Of a stretch of 64,000 nucleotides of DNA, positions 1 through 10,118 are shown piece after piece. Source of the stretch: Kitagawia praeruptora (lineage: Eukaryota > Streptophyta > Magnoliopsida > Apiales > Apiaceae); assembly GCA_037693485.1 (NCBI GenBank), contig CM075351.1, positions 71,760,001 to 71,824,000 of the forward strand, given 5' to 3'. Position 1 is the first letter of the stretch, and every line of letters starts with the position of its first letter. The notes beneath the pieces are model-generated. The model was not told the DNA's origin. It saw only the letters and a list, made by a program, of their open reading frames with translations, and did not search any database. Both the position numbers and the translations under genes were made by a program.

Positions 1-1239
1 CATCATTATTTGATCATTGGAATTTACCTCATTTGCCATCAGTGCAAAGTTTCCAAACTCCTCATCTTCTGAATCTGTATCATCCCAGCTTTTCTCAGCT
101 GCAACATATGCTTTTCCAGCTTTCTTCTTCTCTGGAACAGTATCTCTTCTTTGTACTTGTTTAGATTTCTTACATTCATTAGTAAAGTGTCCCAATTCAT
201 TACAGTTGTAGCAACGAATCTTGCTTATTTCCACAGTTCCAGTTTTGTATCCTCCTCTATTACTAGAAGATGATGAACCACCTCTCTGAAATCTGTTATT
301 CGACTTAAACCTGAATTTGGGATTTCTTCTAAATCTAAAATTATCAAACTGCCTTACAAGCATCGCCATGGATTCATCTTCTAAATCATCTAGTTATTCT
401 AGTGAATAAAATTCACTGCCATCCTGAGTAATAGTTGTTTGACCAGATTCCACTTCAATTTGCTCCTTGTATGAGCTGTAAGGTAGAACAACCTTAGCTT
501 CAATTTCTTTAGGAACTTCAACTACTAATGTTGTAGAAGAACTTGGCACTCTTCCTTTACTAGAAATTTCTTTCTGCTGCACTTGTTCCAACTCATATGT
601 TTTCAGAACACCAAATAATCTTTCTAGAGAAATTTTATTCAAATCTCTTGATTCTCTGATTGCAGTTATTCTATGTTCTAGATGAGTAGGCATTGTCAGC
701 AAGAACTTCATATTAATCTCTTTCTGAGTATACTGCTTGCCATGAACTTGCAAGTTATTGATGATTTTATTGTACCGTTCAAACACTTCCTGAATGCCTT
801 CATTGGGACCAGATCGAAAGTGTTCATACTCAGATGTTAATATTTGAAGTCTATTTTCTCTGACTTCATCAGTTCCTTCATTAATTGTTTCGATAGTTTC
901 CCACATGTGTTTTGCAGTTTTACAGTTCATCACATGACTATACATAACAGCATCTAGGGAATCTATCAAGATGAGTCTTAAATTCTGATCTAGTGCAGCA
1001 TTTTCTATATCATCAGAAGAGTAATTAGCACGATCCTTTGGACTTTGTGTAGCAGGTTTTAAAACAACTCCTGTGGGAGTTAAACTTTCAGCTTCAACAA
1101 CCATGAGAATTACGGGTCCATTTCTCAAAACATTCATGTACTTATAATTTGTAACCTCAAGAAATAATTCCATCTTATTCTTCCACATGTCATAATTATC
1201 TTTAGAATAGATAGGAATTTTAACAATGGCTTTAGACAT
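1..1239 (-). pseudogene. E1 copia gag, 3' part cut by window edge
   Basis: This is the Gag (capsid/nucleocapsid) of a Ty1/copia element read on the minus strand. It starts at an ATG at 1239 with the N-terminal copia Gag pattern (YDMWKNKMELFLE) and the UBN2-like middle region. The frame is open to a TAA at 394-396. After this stop the same frame continues without further breaks to base 1 and contains a CCHC zinc knuckle (CYNCNELGHFTNEC, about 190-235) and an acidic tail, so a single nonsense mutation separates two good halves. The protein resembles the E7 Gag in this window more than the others. Pol of E1 would lie to the left, outside the window. Most of this gene (from 243 on) is repeated at 9025-10021. 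Confidence 0.9.
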
Positions 1240-1322
1240 GATTAATTTTTAAGAGAGTTAAAAATTTGAGATTGATTTTTGATGGAGTAGAATAGGATCT
1301 TGATTTGTCTATTAATCAATAG

Positions 1323-1334
1323 GCTCGGATACCA
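1323..1334 (-). other. E1 primer binding site (tRNA-Met), one mismatch
   Basis: On the minus strand this reads TGGTATCCGAGC, two bases downstream of the LTR end. The other elements have TGGTATCAGAGC, the complement of the 3' end of initiator tRNA-Met. The A to C change may be decay. The site fixes the LTR edge at 1337 and the element orientation. Confidence 0.85.
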
Positions 1335-1350
1335 ATTGTTAGGTCCAATA

Positions 1351-1382
1351 AGATTGTAGAAGGGGGGGGTTGAATACAATCT
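1351..1382 (-). promoter_or_regulatory. E1 LTR-end hairpin with C8 loop
   Basis: AGATTGTA (1351-1358) and TACAATCT (1375-1382) are perfect inverted repeats around a loop that reads TTCAA, eight C, TTC on the element strand. It lies at the 3' end of the LTR, just before the primer binding site. E2, E3/E4 and E7 have the same loop with other stem sequences. The copy at 10133-10163 has C7. Confidence 0.8.
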
Positions 1383-1832
1383 ATACCATTTTCTCAAAAT
1401 TTGTTCTTCAAATAAAATTTAATTTAAACAAATTTGTGCGGAATAAATTGAACAGATTTTCAAGTTGAATATAACGATATATTAACTTGATGGGTGTTAC
1501 AAAATCAGTCCAAATGATTATCAAGTAATTAATAACTAATTAGAAAATTCAACATAAACTTTTCTAATTTAGTTAATAAAAAAACAAGATAAGTACTAGG
1601 AAACTTAATTCGTTAGTAGTACAAGAATCACAAGTAACTAACTTCCAGTGGAACAAATATTACAAAGATGATGAACTGAATTTACTGGGAATTAATTTAA
1701 GTTGTGGGTGTTCTTGAGTTTTGAGAGAAATGAGCTGCTGTGTTTTGTATCTCGTGTAGTCTGTTCTGTTCTTAAGCTTCTGTCTCTTTTTCCTTTTATA
1801 ACCAACTAAGTCATGTTGTAGATATTTTTATC

Positions 1833-2232
1833 TCGGTATGACTTAGCTGGTCATAATGAAACTGCTTCATGACATAACTCTGAATTCGGTATGACCTAAT
1901 CAAGTCATAATGTACTCGGTATGACTTAACAGAACTCGGTATGACATAAACAGAACTCGGTATGACTTAACAGAACTCGGTATGACTTAATCAGAACTCT
2001 GTATGACTTAACTTGATCAACAGAGCTCGGTATGACTTAATCTGATCAACAGACTTCGGTATGACTTAATCAGAACTCGGTATGACTTAACTTGATCAAC
2101 AGAGCTCGGTATGACTTATCAGTTTAATATACTCGGTATGACTTAACAGGTCATACAGCTTCTGTCTTCTGTCTGATATGACTTAGAGCAGTATGACTTA
2201 AATCAGTATGACTTAAATCAGTATGACTTAAA
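1833..2232. repeat. Minisatellite of TCGGTATGACTTAA units in the E1 LTR
   Basis: About fifteen irregular copies of a unit built on TATGACTTAA, usually preceded by CTCGG or CAG, are spaced roughly 15 to 35 bases apart. The array lies upstream of the TATA-like box on the element strand, where LTR enhancers are usually found. It is repeated at about 10614-11013. Confidence 0.85.
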
Positions 2233-2769
2233 TCAAAATCTTTTATATAATAATTCTATTTTAATTAAAGAAATAATTATAATAATAAATTAATTAATTT
2301 TAATAGAATTAACTTATTAATTAAAATAATTATATCACTTTAATTAATTAAAAAGGAATTATCATAAATCCTTCAATAGTTAAATCTTTGTTGTGTACCA
2401 CCAAAAACTAACAAAGAACTTCCACTGAATATTTTTGACGCTCAATGTATTGTCTGGTTCATGAACGACTAACTTCAATCTCTGTTCTTCATTTTGACTT
2501 TAAGCTGTGGTTTATTTCTTCTCTCAACTTTCTTCAATTACATCGATCTGAACTGATACTGTTTCTTATCACTTGTAGAAATCTCTGTCCTCTAAAATTG
2601 AATCCATCATTTTGAATGCTGCACTGAGGCTTGATCAGTAGACTGAACTTCTTCCAGTGTAAAACATCAAAACAATCGATTGACTTGTCGATTTTTCTTC
2701 TGACAGATATCATCTTCTGAGATTCATGTGACAGATAATATTATTTACTTATTACAAACTAATCTAAGT

Positions 2770-3445
2770 TGAGTTGTATCCTCGAAATACAAATAGGTTA
2801 CATCATATGCCTTTCAAGAACACAAGAAAACAACTCTGCTCCCTTTACTTAAAAACGAGCTCTTGTAATATATTATATATATCGAGTTTTTTAGAGAGTT
2901 CATCTTGTCGAGTTGTAATTCATTCTATCCATTATATTGTACAACTTGTAAGTTAGTAGTTACTGGATTGTTGAGTTTGTGGAACAAGGGTTCAAGGAGC
3001 ATTAGGCTAGAGAAGTTTATACTTGGTTTTGTATAGAACTTAGAGAGCTGTGTTCAGAGAACAAGAGGTTCCAGCTAGCTGTAGTCAGTAACTGGGTGAT
3101 AAGGGAAGATATATTATTGTATCTTGTAATTGGATTTCATTTTGATCAATAATATATTCTCTTACCAAGTTGGTAAGGGACTAGGACGTAGACCATAGAA
3201 GATTAGGGGTCGAACCTAGCTAAAATTCTTGGTGTTCTTTACATACTGCAATTTATCTTTCTGCATTGCATTTCTCAGCTAACTGCTTATTTGTTATTCT
3301 GCTGCATCCAGTTGTCTCAGCTAGCTGCTTATTCATTAATCTGTTACATCCAGCTAGCTGCAAGTATAATATTTCAGGCAGATTTTTCATTTGATCATTG
3401 TTAGTCTTAACACCTATTCACCCCTCCCCTCTAGGTGTATTTTCA
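2770..3445 (+). repeat. E2 5' LTR, left-truncated
   Basis: Sequence from roughly 2770 to the terminal TTTTCA at 3445 is the 3' part of the E2 5' LTR; the primer binding site follows after two bases. The expected start (TGAAAGC, as in the E2 3' LTR at 31450) is absent, so the left end was lost, probably when E1 was joined here. Copies of CAGCTAGCTG occur at about 3093, 3320 and 3352. The LTR ends in a hairpin (3410-3438). No gene is seen; the 60-codon ORF at 2774 has no coding character. Confidence 0.75.
3410..3438 (+). promoter_or_regulatory. E2 LTR-end hairpin with C-rich loop
   Basis: ACACCTA (3410-3416) pairs with TAGGTGT (3432-3438) around the loop TTCACCCCTCCCCTC. Position and loop match the hairpins of E1, E3/E4 and E7, but the stem sequence is different and still fully complementary. 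The duplicate is at 12191-12219. Confidence 0.8.
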
Positions 3446-3447
3446 TT

Positions 3448-3459
3448 TGGTATCAGAGC
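3448..3459 (+). other. E2 primer binding site (tRNA-Met)
   Basis: TGGTATCAGAGC follows the LTR terminus TTTTCA after two bases. It matches the complement of initiator tRNA-Met used by Ty1/copia elements. Confidence 0.95.
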
Positions 3460-3500
3460 TTGGTGTACTAACATTTCTGTGATAGGAAAGTACAGATCCT

Positions 3501-4760
3501 ATGGCACACATTTATGTAGAGGGAGAATCATCAAACATGCCACCAGTTCTCGTTGGTACAGAAAATTATGATTTATGGAGACTAAGGATGAAGGTGATTC
3601 TGAGAAGAAATCCACTTGAATGGTTGGTTGTTAAAAATGGTCCATTTACCTTTATGGATGAAAATGGAAAGCCAAAAGATGTTGATGATCTTACCGAGGA
3701 AGAATTGATAAAAGCAAGCTATAATGGAAATGCCAAGTACACACTAATTTATGGTCTTTCAGATTCAGATCTTGGCAAGGTCTCTTCGTGCATAACAGCA
3801 AAAGTGATATGGGATACCTTACAAATGCATTATCAAGCTTCAACAAAATTAGACAAAGTATGTGTCAATCCAAAACAGCAAGCTGATTGTCACAAACAGC
3901 AAGCTGCCTCAACGAATAAAAAGAAATGTAAAGCTCAAATGACATTGAGTGATGAAGAATATAATTCCAGTGAAAACTCAAGTGAAAAGATAATCAATTT
4001 TGCATTGGTGGGCATTGACAATGACATGGTTCAAGGAAACGTAGAAGACATTCTTGTAGAAAGCGAAGATTCTTACTCGGATGTGGAATCTAGTGCGGTA
4101 AACTCGTTTCAATTTAATACATCTTCTGAAAAGAATAGTTTGGAATCACTAACCATGCAGGAACATAGCAATATATCTATTGTGGAGTTCATGGAGTTAA
4201 AGAATAAGAACAATGAACTAGAAAAGAAGAATACTCAACTTAGAAAGATAATTTCTGATCTTATGGTCGAGAAGACTCCAACAAATAATCATGCTCAAAA
4301 TCTTACTGATCTTAAGGCTGATATATCCCAGCTTGAAGGGATAAACAAAGTGCTAATCAAAAGAAATGATGCTCTCATGAAGGAACTCAGCGAGCTGAGT
4401 GCAGAGATAGATGCTCAAGATGCATGTTTAATAGCATTTAGTCCAAGGGAATCATGCTCAATGGAAGTATCTCAACAAGTTGAAGGAATCAAAGAGTTGG
4501 AAACTGAAATCAAGAATCTCCAAAAAGGAATGGGAAAGTTCGTTCAAGGAGAAGATACACTCAAGTCAATGATGAAGTATGCAAAGGTTCCAATTAAAAG
4601 AGAAGGAGTTGGTTCGGCATCAACATCAGGACTAAAGTATGATGGCAAACATGGAATTCCTTATGACTATGCCATGCCATGGAGAATCTACCACAAATGT
4701 GGAAATAAAGGTCATTTTGCAAATCATTGCAAAGTTCAGGAAGCTAATCCAGCTAGCTAG
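3501..4760 (+). CDS. E2 copia Gag (copy 1), 419 codons
   Basis: The ATG at 3501 lies 41 bases after the primer binding site, as usual for copia Gag. The N-terminus (ENYDLWRLRMKVIL) is the Gag fold seen in E1 and E7. The middle is acidic, followed by a leucine/lysine-rich coiled-coil-like stretch (residues about 230-310). A zinc knuckle ends the protein (CGNKGHFANHC, residues about 398-413), with a variant first part. The frame ends at TAG 4758-4760; copy 2 has TGG there, so the stop is a recent CAG-site change on the opposite strand. The gag end is coded by CAGCTAGCTAG, a copy of the E2 family word. Expression is doubtful because the element is broken. Confidence 0.85.
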   Translation: MAHIYVEGESSNMPPVLVGTENYDLWRLRMKVILRRNPLEWLVVKNGPFTFMDENGKPKDVDDLTEEELIKASYNGNAKYTLIYGLSDSDLGKVSSCITAKVIWDTLQMHYQASTKLDKVCVNPKQQADCHKQQAASTNKKKCKAQMTLSDEEYNSSENSSEKIINFALVGIDNDMVQGNVEDILVESEDSYSDVESSAVNSFQFNTSSEKNSLESLTMQEHSNISIVEFMELKNKNNELEKKNTQLRKIISDLMVEKTPTNNHAQNLTDLKADISQLEGINKVLIKRNDALMKELSELSAEIDAQDACLIAFSPRESCSMEVSQQVEGIKELETEIKNLQKGMGKFVQGEDTLKSMMKYAKVPIKREGVGSASTSGLKYDGKHGIPYDYAMPWRIYHKCGNKGHFANHCKVQEANPAS

Positions 4761-7223
4761 AACAGATAGACAACTCACAGGCAGCTAGCTGACAAAACTG
4801 CTAGAATAAAAAATAAAACTTCTAAAGTGGTCCAAATGTGGATCAAGAAATCTGATTTAAATGTTCTATATGTTCTATCAACTAACCAATCTGGACCCAA
4901 GCAAATATGGGTACCAAAACGTTGAGTTGTTTCACTTGTTTTGTAGGTATGTCTTGTTGTCAAGGTGAAATGAAAACATTGGATTTTGGATAATGGATGC
5001 ATAAGACATATGAGTGGTGATGAATCAAAGTTCCTTACACTCAAGAAGAAAAAGGGTGGAAGTGTCACAATTGGTGATAGCAAAACTCTTCAAATTCTTG
5101 GCAAAGGAACAATTGGTAATAGTAACATCTCTATTGATGAAGTAAAACATGTTCAAGGTCTTAAATATAATTTGCTTAGTATTGGTCAGTTATATGATGA
5201 TGGACATTCGGTTAATTTTGATAAAGGGAAGTGTCCTATTATTGTTGGCACTAACAAAGTCCCCCTAGTTGCAAGAAGGGAAGGAAATATATATATATAT
5301 ATATATATATTGGACTTTGAGATGCAGGGTTCATCTTGTTGTTTAGCTGCAGTTGATACAAATCTAGAAATTTGGCATAGAAGACTTGGACATGCTCATA
5401 TGGACTTACTCAGCAAGTTGTCTTCAAAGAAGCTAGTTAGAGGACTGCCAAAATTGAAGTATGTCAAGAAGGAAACCTATTCGGCTTGTCAATTAGGCAA
5501 ACAAATCAGGACTCCACATAAGTCAAAGAATGTGGTATCAACTTCTAAACTTTTAGAGCTTCTTCATTTAGATTTATTTGGTCCGGAAGCATATAAAAGC
5601 ATTGGAGGAAAACAATATGCATTTTTTATTGTAGATGATTATTCTAGATATACATGGGTATTCTTTCTTAGTACTAAAGATTATGCTTTCAGTGAATTTG
5701 AGAAGCTAATTAAATTACTTGAGAACAAGTTTAAGATAAAACTTGTAAGTATAAGGAGTGATCGAGGTGGTGAATTCCAAAAGGACTTTATTTCATATTG
5801 TGAAGATAGAGGCATTTTTCATGAATTTTCTGCTCCAAGAACCTCACAGCAAAATGGATTTTTGGAAAGAAAGAACAGGTCTTTACAAGAAACAGCTAGG
5901 ACTTTGCTGCAAGAGAGCAAGCTGCCAAAGAGTTTCTGGGCAGAAACAGTCAACACAGCTAGCTACGTTCTTAACAGAGTACTAATCAGGCCTATTCTCA
6001 ACAAGACTCCATATGAATTACTAAAAAACAAGAAGCCAAACATAGGCTACTTCAAAGTCTTTGGATCCAAGTGTTTTGTACTCAAATCTATTGATAGAGA
6101 TGGTAAATTTGATGCTAAATCTTATGAAGCAATATTTTTGGGTTATTCTTTAACAAGTCGTGCATATAGAGTTTATAATATCTCTAAACGTAGTGTTGAA
6201 GAGTCAATTGATGTTTCATTTCAAGAATCTAATGTTCATCTGTCAAGAGATGAGGAAGAAATTGCAGGTTCAGATGATGGAAGCGAGCTGCCAAGGTCAA
6301 ATACAGCAACTCAGCGAGCTGACAAAGAAGCAGGCTCAGAAAATAGAGCAACTCAACGAGCTGCCAATGAAGCAGATTCAAAAATTACAGCAACCCAGCG
6401 AGCTGTAGTAGAAACTGAATCAAGTTCAGCTAATGATAATCAAGTTGAAATCTTTCCTCCAGTAGATGAAACATGTGCTAAGATGTCAAAGCTCACCTTG
6501 GAAGATTCTAGAGGTCAAAGATCAGAAGAAAAGATGCTAATTTATAATGGAGATGAATCTCCTCCACCATCTAAGAGATTTAGAGCCAATGAAGAAGTCA
6601 TGGCTCATCACCATTTTCCAAAGTCAACAAGGACAGTAAAGAACCATCTTCCAGAGTTGATTATTGGTGATAAATCAGAAGGTATCAAGACAAGGATAAG
6701 TCAAGCTAACTTTTGTGCTTTTGCCGCCTTCCTAGATAAAGAGGAACCAAAAAATGTAAATGAAGCACTAAAAGATGAGAATTGGATCATGGCAATGCAA
6801 GAGGAACTTAATCAATTTGAAAGATGTGATGTTTGGGAACTTGTAGAGCCACCTAAAGATGCTTCAATCATTGGTACTAAATGGGTTTTCAAGAACAAAT
6901 TTGATGAAGAAGGTTGCAAGGCTAGAATCAATAAGAATGCTACTTTTATTTGTATGCTTCAAAAAGTTCAAGCTACACAAATGGATGTGAAAAGTGCATT
7001 TCTTAATGGCTACTTGAAAGAAGAAGTATATGTCAAGCAACCTCCTGGATTTGAGAGTGATCAATTTCCTAATTATGTATTCAAATTGAAGAAGGCATTA
7101 TATGGATTACGACAAGATCCTAGATCGTGGTTTGAAAGGCTAAGTAAGTTTTTGATAAAGAATGGCTTCATTCGAGGTAAAATCAATCCTACATTATTTA
7201 CTAAGCTTACTGGTAGTGATATT
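4761..7223 (+). pseudogene. E2 pol 5' part (protease, integrase, RT start), copy 1
   Basis: This is a decayed copia polyprotein in the gag frame. Stops lie at the gag/pol boundary (4760, a TGA near 4916, a TAG near 4937, a TGA at 4971-4973). The frame is then open from 4974 to the solo LTR at 7224. The protease site reads LDNGC instead of DSG, so protease is probably dead. The integrase zinc region (HRRLGHAHMDLL, CQLGKQ) and catalytic D, D and E (DLFG; RSDRGGEF; FLERKNRSL) are visible. In RT, about 35 residues before QMDVKSAFLNG are missing. The linker 6280-6420 repeats ATQRA units coded by the E2 word CAGCGAGCTGAC. The RT continues at 8915 and, in copy 2, at 17706. Confidence 0.9.
5287..5311. 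repeat. AT microsatellite inside E2 pol (copy 1)
   Basis: An uninterrupted AT run codes for alternating I and Y between the protease and integrase parts. In copy 1 its length keeps the frame; in copy 2 (14067-14102) it is about 10 bases longer and shifts the frame. Confidence 0.9.
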
Positions 7224-8914
7224 TGATAAGTGGAGTTTATATCCACTTGGAGCGTTCCATATCGGCTTAAATTGATTGTCTTGGACTCAAGTTTGTGGTG
7301 GTTTTGATGTGTTTTGTTTAGTTGTGCAGATTTACGAGAATGTTGATTAAGGTTGATGCTTCTATCGTTTTTGGAGAATAAATTGATTAAAATTCGGATT
7401 TCTGAGATGGTTGCGCAGTCTACACTGTTTTGGACATATCTGGAGTTCTAGAAGTCCGTTTTCAGCGATCTTACTGCCCACGCGAAGCTTGAGAGATTTT
7501 CTACAATCTTGGACAGGTATGCCACGTGCAAGCTGCGCGTGGTGGGCGCAGGCTGCGTGAAGAACAGACTGCTGGGCGCAGGTTGCCCCTGAAAAATTCT
7601 GCCAGATTTCTGATTCACTGTTTTGGCCATATCTTGAGTTCTACAAGTCCGTTTTGGGCGATCTTACTGTCCACGCGAAGCTAACGAGATTATCTATCAT
7701 TCTAAAGTGGTTCAGATGTCCAATTACAACTTGAACGGCCCAGAAATACTAAAGAAAAGTCAGCTACGAATTTTCCTTAAAAACCGAATCAGTTTAGGAA
7801 ACGTATTATGTGCCGAACTGCAGAAATTCAACTTTGACAAGGAAATTGATATAATTACTACTTCTAATAAGTATGGTAATTGCTCTGGGCGGCTAAAACA
7901 TTCCAGAATCAGATCTACACAGGGAATTTGCAATTCTATTCTCATTCAAGAACGGAAATTGCTAATCTTCTATTCCAACTCTAAAAAGGCAATTGTTTGG
8001 TGGACAAGACTTCTAGAGCCTATATAAACACATCCTACCATTGTAATTTATAGAACGATTAGAAATCAATTACTTGGATTTATTTGTATCTTTTCATACT
8101 TTGTTTTTATCATGGTTTCATCAGATCACATGATGACGAGCGGTTAAATTATGAACTAATCGTTGTCATGGGATTTTAACGAATTTATTTATGGAGCTTT
8201 AGTATCTTGATTCTTTAAAGATCTGTGTGTGATGTATATTTGATATCCTCGTATGGTTATGTGTAATTGATAGATGCGTCATGAACATCTAATTTGTTAA
8301 TCTCTTGTGAAGTGAAAGTGGATCTTGAGATTTAGAACTTGCCATGCTAGCATAGGTTCATGATTGTTTATCAACATGATTCATAGTATGAGATGAGAAT
8401 ACTTATATTGCCCTATGTGATCTTTATGGATAACTTGCTCTTCAACCGTTATGTTTTCAAATTCTATAGAGATATAGGGTCTAAGCATAATTGGTGTCTA
8501 TTCATCTTCTATCTCTTTTGTGGATGTATGTCTAGTTTGGTATTCGTATACTGAGAAGTAGCGTATACTTGTTTCGTGTTATCCGATCAGATATCATAAC
8601 CATTGCATATAGTGATTAAAGGCGTCAGATCTAAGCAAAGTATTTAATGAAGTTAGGATTCCATGGTTTATCTTGCAGAAGTAATTCGATTCCAATTCTT
8701 GTTAGTTAGTTAATTCTTAGTTTGTTAATTTGCTTTTTAGTTAGATTTAGTTAATTAAAACCCAATTTGTTATTTGTCTTAGCAGTGAATTAAAACCATA
8801 CATTGTTGCATAGGTACAATACTGAATTAAAAACCAGATCTCTGTGGGAACGAACTTGACTTATATCTATATTACTTGTGACCACGTACGCTTGCGTGAT
8901 TTAGTGCAAAAACA
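7224..8914 (+). mobile_element. Solo LTR, probably Ty3/gypsy (copy 1), 1,691 bp
   Basis: It starts TGATAAGTGG and ends CAAAAACA, and is flanked by the 5-bp target duplication ATATT (7219-7223 and 8915-8919). Removing it rejoins the E2 RT frame exactly before the YVDD box. It has no coding domain, so it is a solo LTR left by recombination between two LTRs. A TATA box (TATATAAA, 8021-8028) sits mid-element, giving the plus orientation. Two diverged direct repeats of about 75 bp (7425-7500 and 7615-7694, each containing CACGCGAAGCT) lie upstream. The 3' end (CTGTGGGAACGAACTTG) reminds me of Tat/Athila-type gypsy LTRs; this class call is an inference. The 106-codon ORF at 7707 has no recognisable domain. 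Confidence 0.88.
8021..8028 (+). promoter_or_regulatory. TATA box of the solo LTR (copy 1)
   Basis: TATATAAA in a GC-richer neighbourhood, with the transcript start expected about 30 bases downstream. The duplicate is at 16812-16819. Confidence 0.6.
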
Positions 8915-9008
8915 ATATTCTAGTTGTGCAAGTATATGTGGATGATATCATATTTGGATCAACTAATGATAATATGTGTAAGTGGTTTTCTAAGTGTATG
9001 CATAATGA
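8915..9008 (+). pseudogene. E2 RT fragment with YVDD box (copy 1), cut by duplication junction
   Basis: After the right-hand ATATT the E2 reverse transcriptase resumes with VQVYVDDIIFGSTND and ends after about 25 codons at the tandem duplication junction. The intact continuation is in copy 2 (17706-18047) and beyond E3 (30187-30811). Confidence 0.9.
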
Positions 9009-9028
9009 TAATATGTGTAAGTGGTTTT
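9004..9028. other. Duplication junction with 25-bp templated insertion
   Basis: The 25 bases 9004-9028 repeat 8965-8989 exactly. The first bases are shared with the end of unit 1 (CATAATGA) and the final TTTT is shared with 243-246, where unit 2 starts. Short local copying plus microhomology is the signature of replication-based or polymerase-theta-type joining. Confidence 0.85.
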
Positions 9029-10021
9029 GTATCCTCCTCTATTACTAGAAGATGATGAACCACCTCTCTGAAATCTGTTATTCGACTTAAACCTGAATTT
9101 GGGATTTCTTCTAAATCTGAAATTATCAAACTGCCTTACAAGCATCGCCATGGATTCATCTTCTAAATCATCTAGTTATTCTAGTGAATAAAATTCACTG
9201 CCATCCTGAGTAATAGTTGTTTGACCAGATTCCACTTCAATTTGCTCCTTGCATGAGCTGTAAGGTAGAACAACCTTAGCTTCAATTTCTTTAGGAACTT
9301 CAACTACTAATGTTGTAGAAGAACTTGGCACTCTTCCTTTACTAGAAATTTCTTTCTGCTACACTTGTTCCAACTCATATATTTTCAGAACACCAAATAA
9401 TCTTTCTAGAGAAATTTTATTCAAATCTCTTGATTCTCTGATTGCAGTTATTCTATGTTCTAGATGAGTAGGCATTGTCAGCAAGAACTTCATATTAATC
9501 TCTTTCTGAGTATACTGCTTGCCATGAACTTGCAAGTTATTGATGATTTTATTGTACCGTTCAAACACTTCCTGAATGCCTTCATTGGGACCAGATCGAA
9601 AGTGTTCATACTCAGATGTTAATATTTGAAGTCTATTTTCTCTGACTTCATCAGTTCCTTCATTAATTGTTTCGATAGTTTCCCACATGTGTTTTGCAGT
9701 TTTACAGTTCATCACATGACTATACATAACAGCATCTAGGGAATCTATCAAGATGAGTCTTAAATTCTGATCTAGTGCAGCATTTTCTATATCATCAGAA
9801 GAGTAATTAGCACGATCCTTTGGACTTTGTGTAGCAGGTTTTAAAACAACTCCTGTGGGAGTTAAACTTTCAGCTTCAACAACCATGAGAATTACGGGTC
9901 CATTTCTCAAAACATTCATGTACTTATAATTTGTAACCTCAAGAAATAATTCCATCTTATTCTTCCACATGTCATAATTATCTTTAGAATAGATAGGAAT
10001 TTTAACAATGGCTTTAGACAT
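9025..10021 (-). pseudogene. E1 copia gag fragment (copy 2)
   Basis: Duplicate of the E1 Gag N-terminal and middle region, starting at 10021 on the minus strand. It has an extra nonsense codon compared with copy 1: CAG has become TAG at 9359-9361, in addition to the TAA near 9176. The zinc knuckle is missing because the duplication starts inside the RGGYKTG stretch before it. One further missense change (T to I) precedes the new stop. No function is expected. Confidence 0.9.
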
Positions 10022-10118
10022 GATTAATTTTTAAGAGAGTTAAAAATTTGAGATTGATTTTTGATGGAGTAGAATAGGATCTTGATTTGTCTATTAATCA
10101 ATAGGCTCGGATACCAAT

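Larger units (their letters stand above)
1337..2769 (-). repeat. E1 LTR (5' LTR of a minus-strand element)
   Basis: The LTR begins on the plus strand as TGTTAGGTCC right after the primer binding site; on the element strand it ends CCTAACA. It holds a C8-loop hairpin (1351-1382), a minus-strand TATA-like box (TTTTATA on the plus strand, 1794-1800), a minisatellite (about 1833-2232) and a very AT-rich stretch (2235-2360). I could not find the far border or a target duplication, so the right edge, where E2 LTR sequence takes over, is approximate. The second copy is at 10119. Confidence 0.7.
243..9024. repeat. Tandem duplication, unit 1 (about 8.78 kb)
   Basis: This block carries the E1 gag 3' part and LTR, the truncated E2 5' LTR, E2 gag and pol, and the solo LTR. 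It is followed directly by a near-identical second copy. The offset is 8782 before the G-run at 1361, 8781 after it, and 8791 after the AT microsatellite. The copies differ by scattered single bases and two simple-repeat length changes. Because both contain the solo LTR with the same target duplication, the duplication is later than that insertion. Confidence 0.95.

Noticed and set aside
17..211. 64-codon plus-strand ORF at the left edge
   Set aside because: It is antisense to the E1 gag tail with its zinc knuckle; a shadow frame.
1833..2232. CRISPR-like array
   Set aside because: The units are short and irregular, without unique spacers, in a plant LTR; this is a minisatellite.
2235..2360. 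MITE or stem-loop in the AT-rich part of the E1 LTR
   Set aside because: AATTCTATTTTAATTAA and TTAATTTTAATAGAATT are near-inverted, but no clean terminal repeats or target duplication could be found and composition alone can produce this.
2774..2956. 60-codon ORF in the E2 LTR, present in both duplication units
   Set aside because: It is identical only because of the duplication; it has no coding features and no support as a gene.
7707..8027. 106-codon ORF in the solo LTR
   Set aside because: It has no recognisable domain, ends at the TATA box region and lies within LTR sequence; it is best explained as chance.
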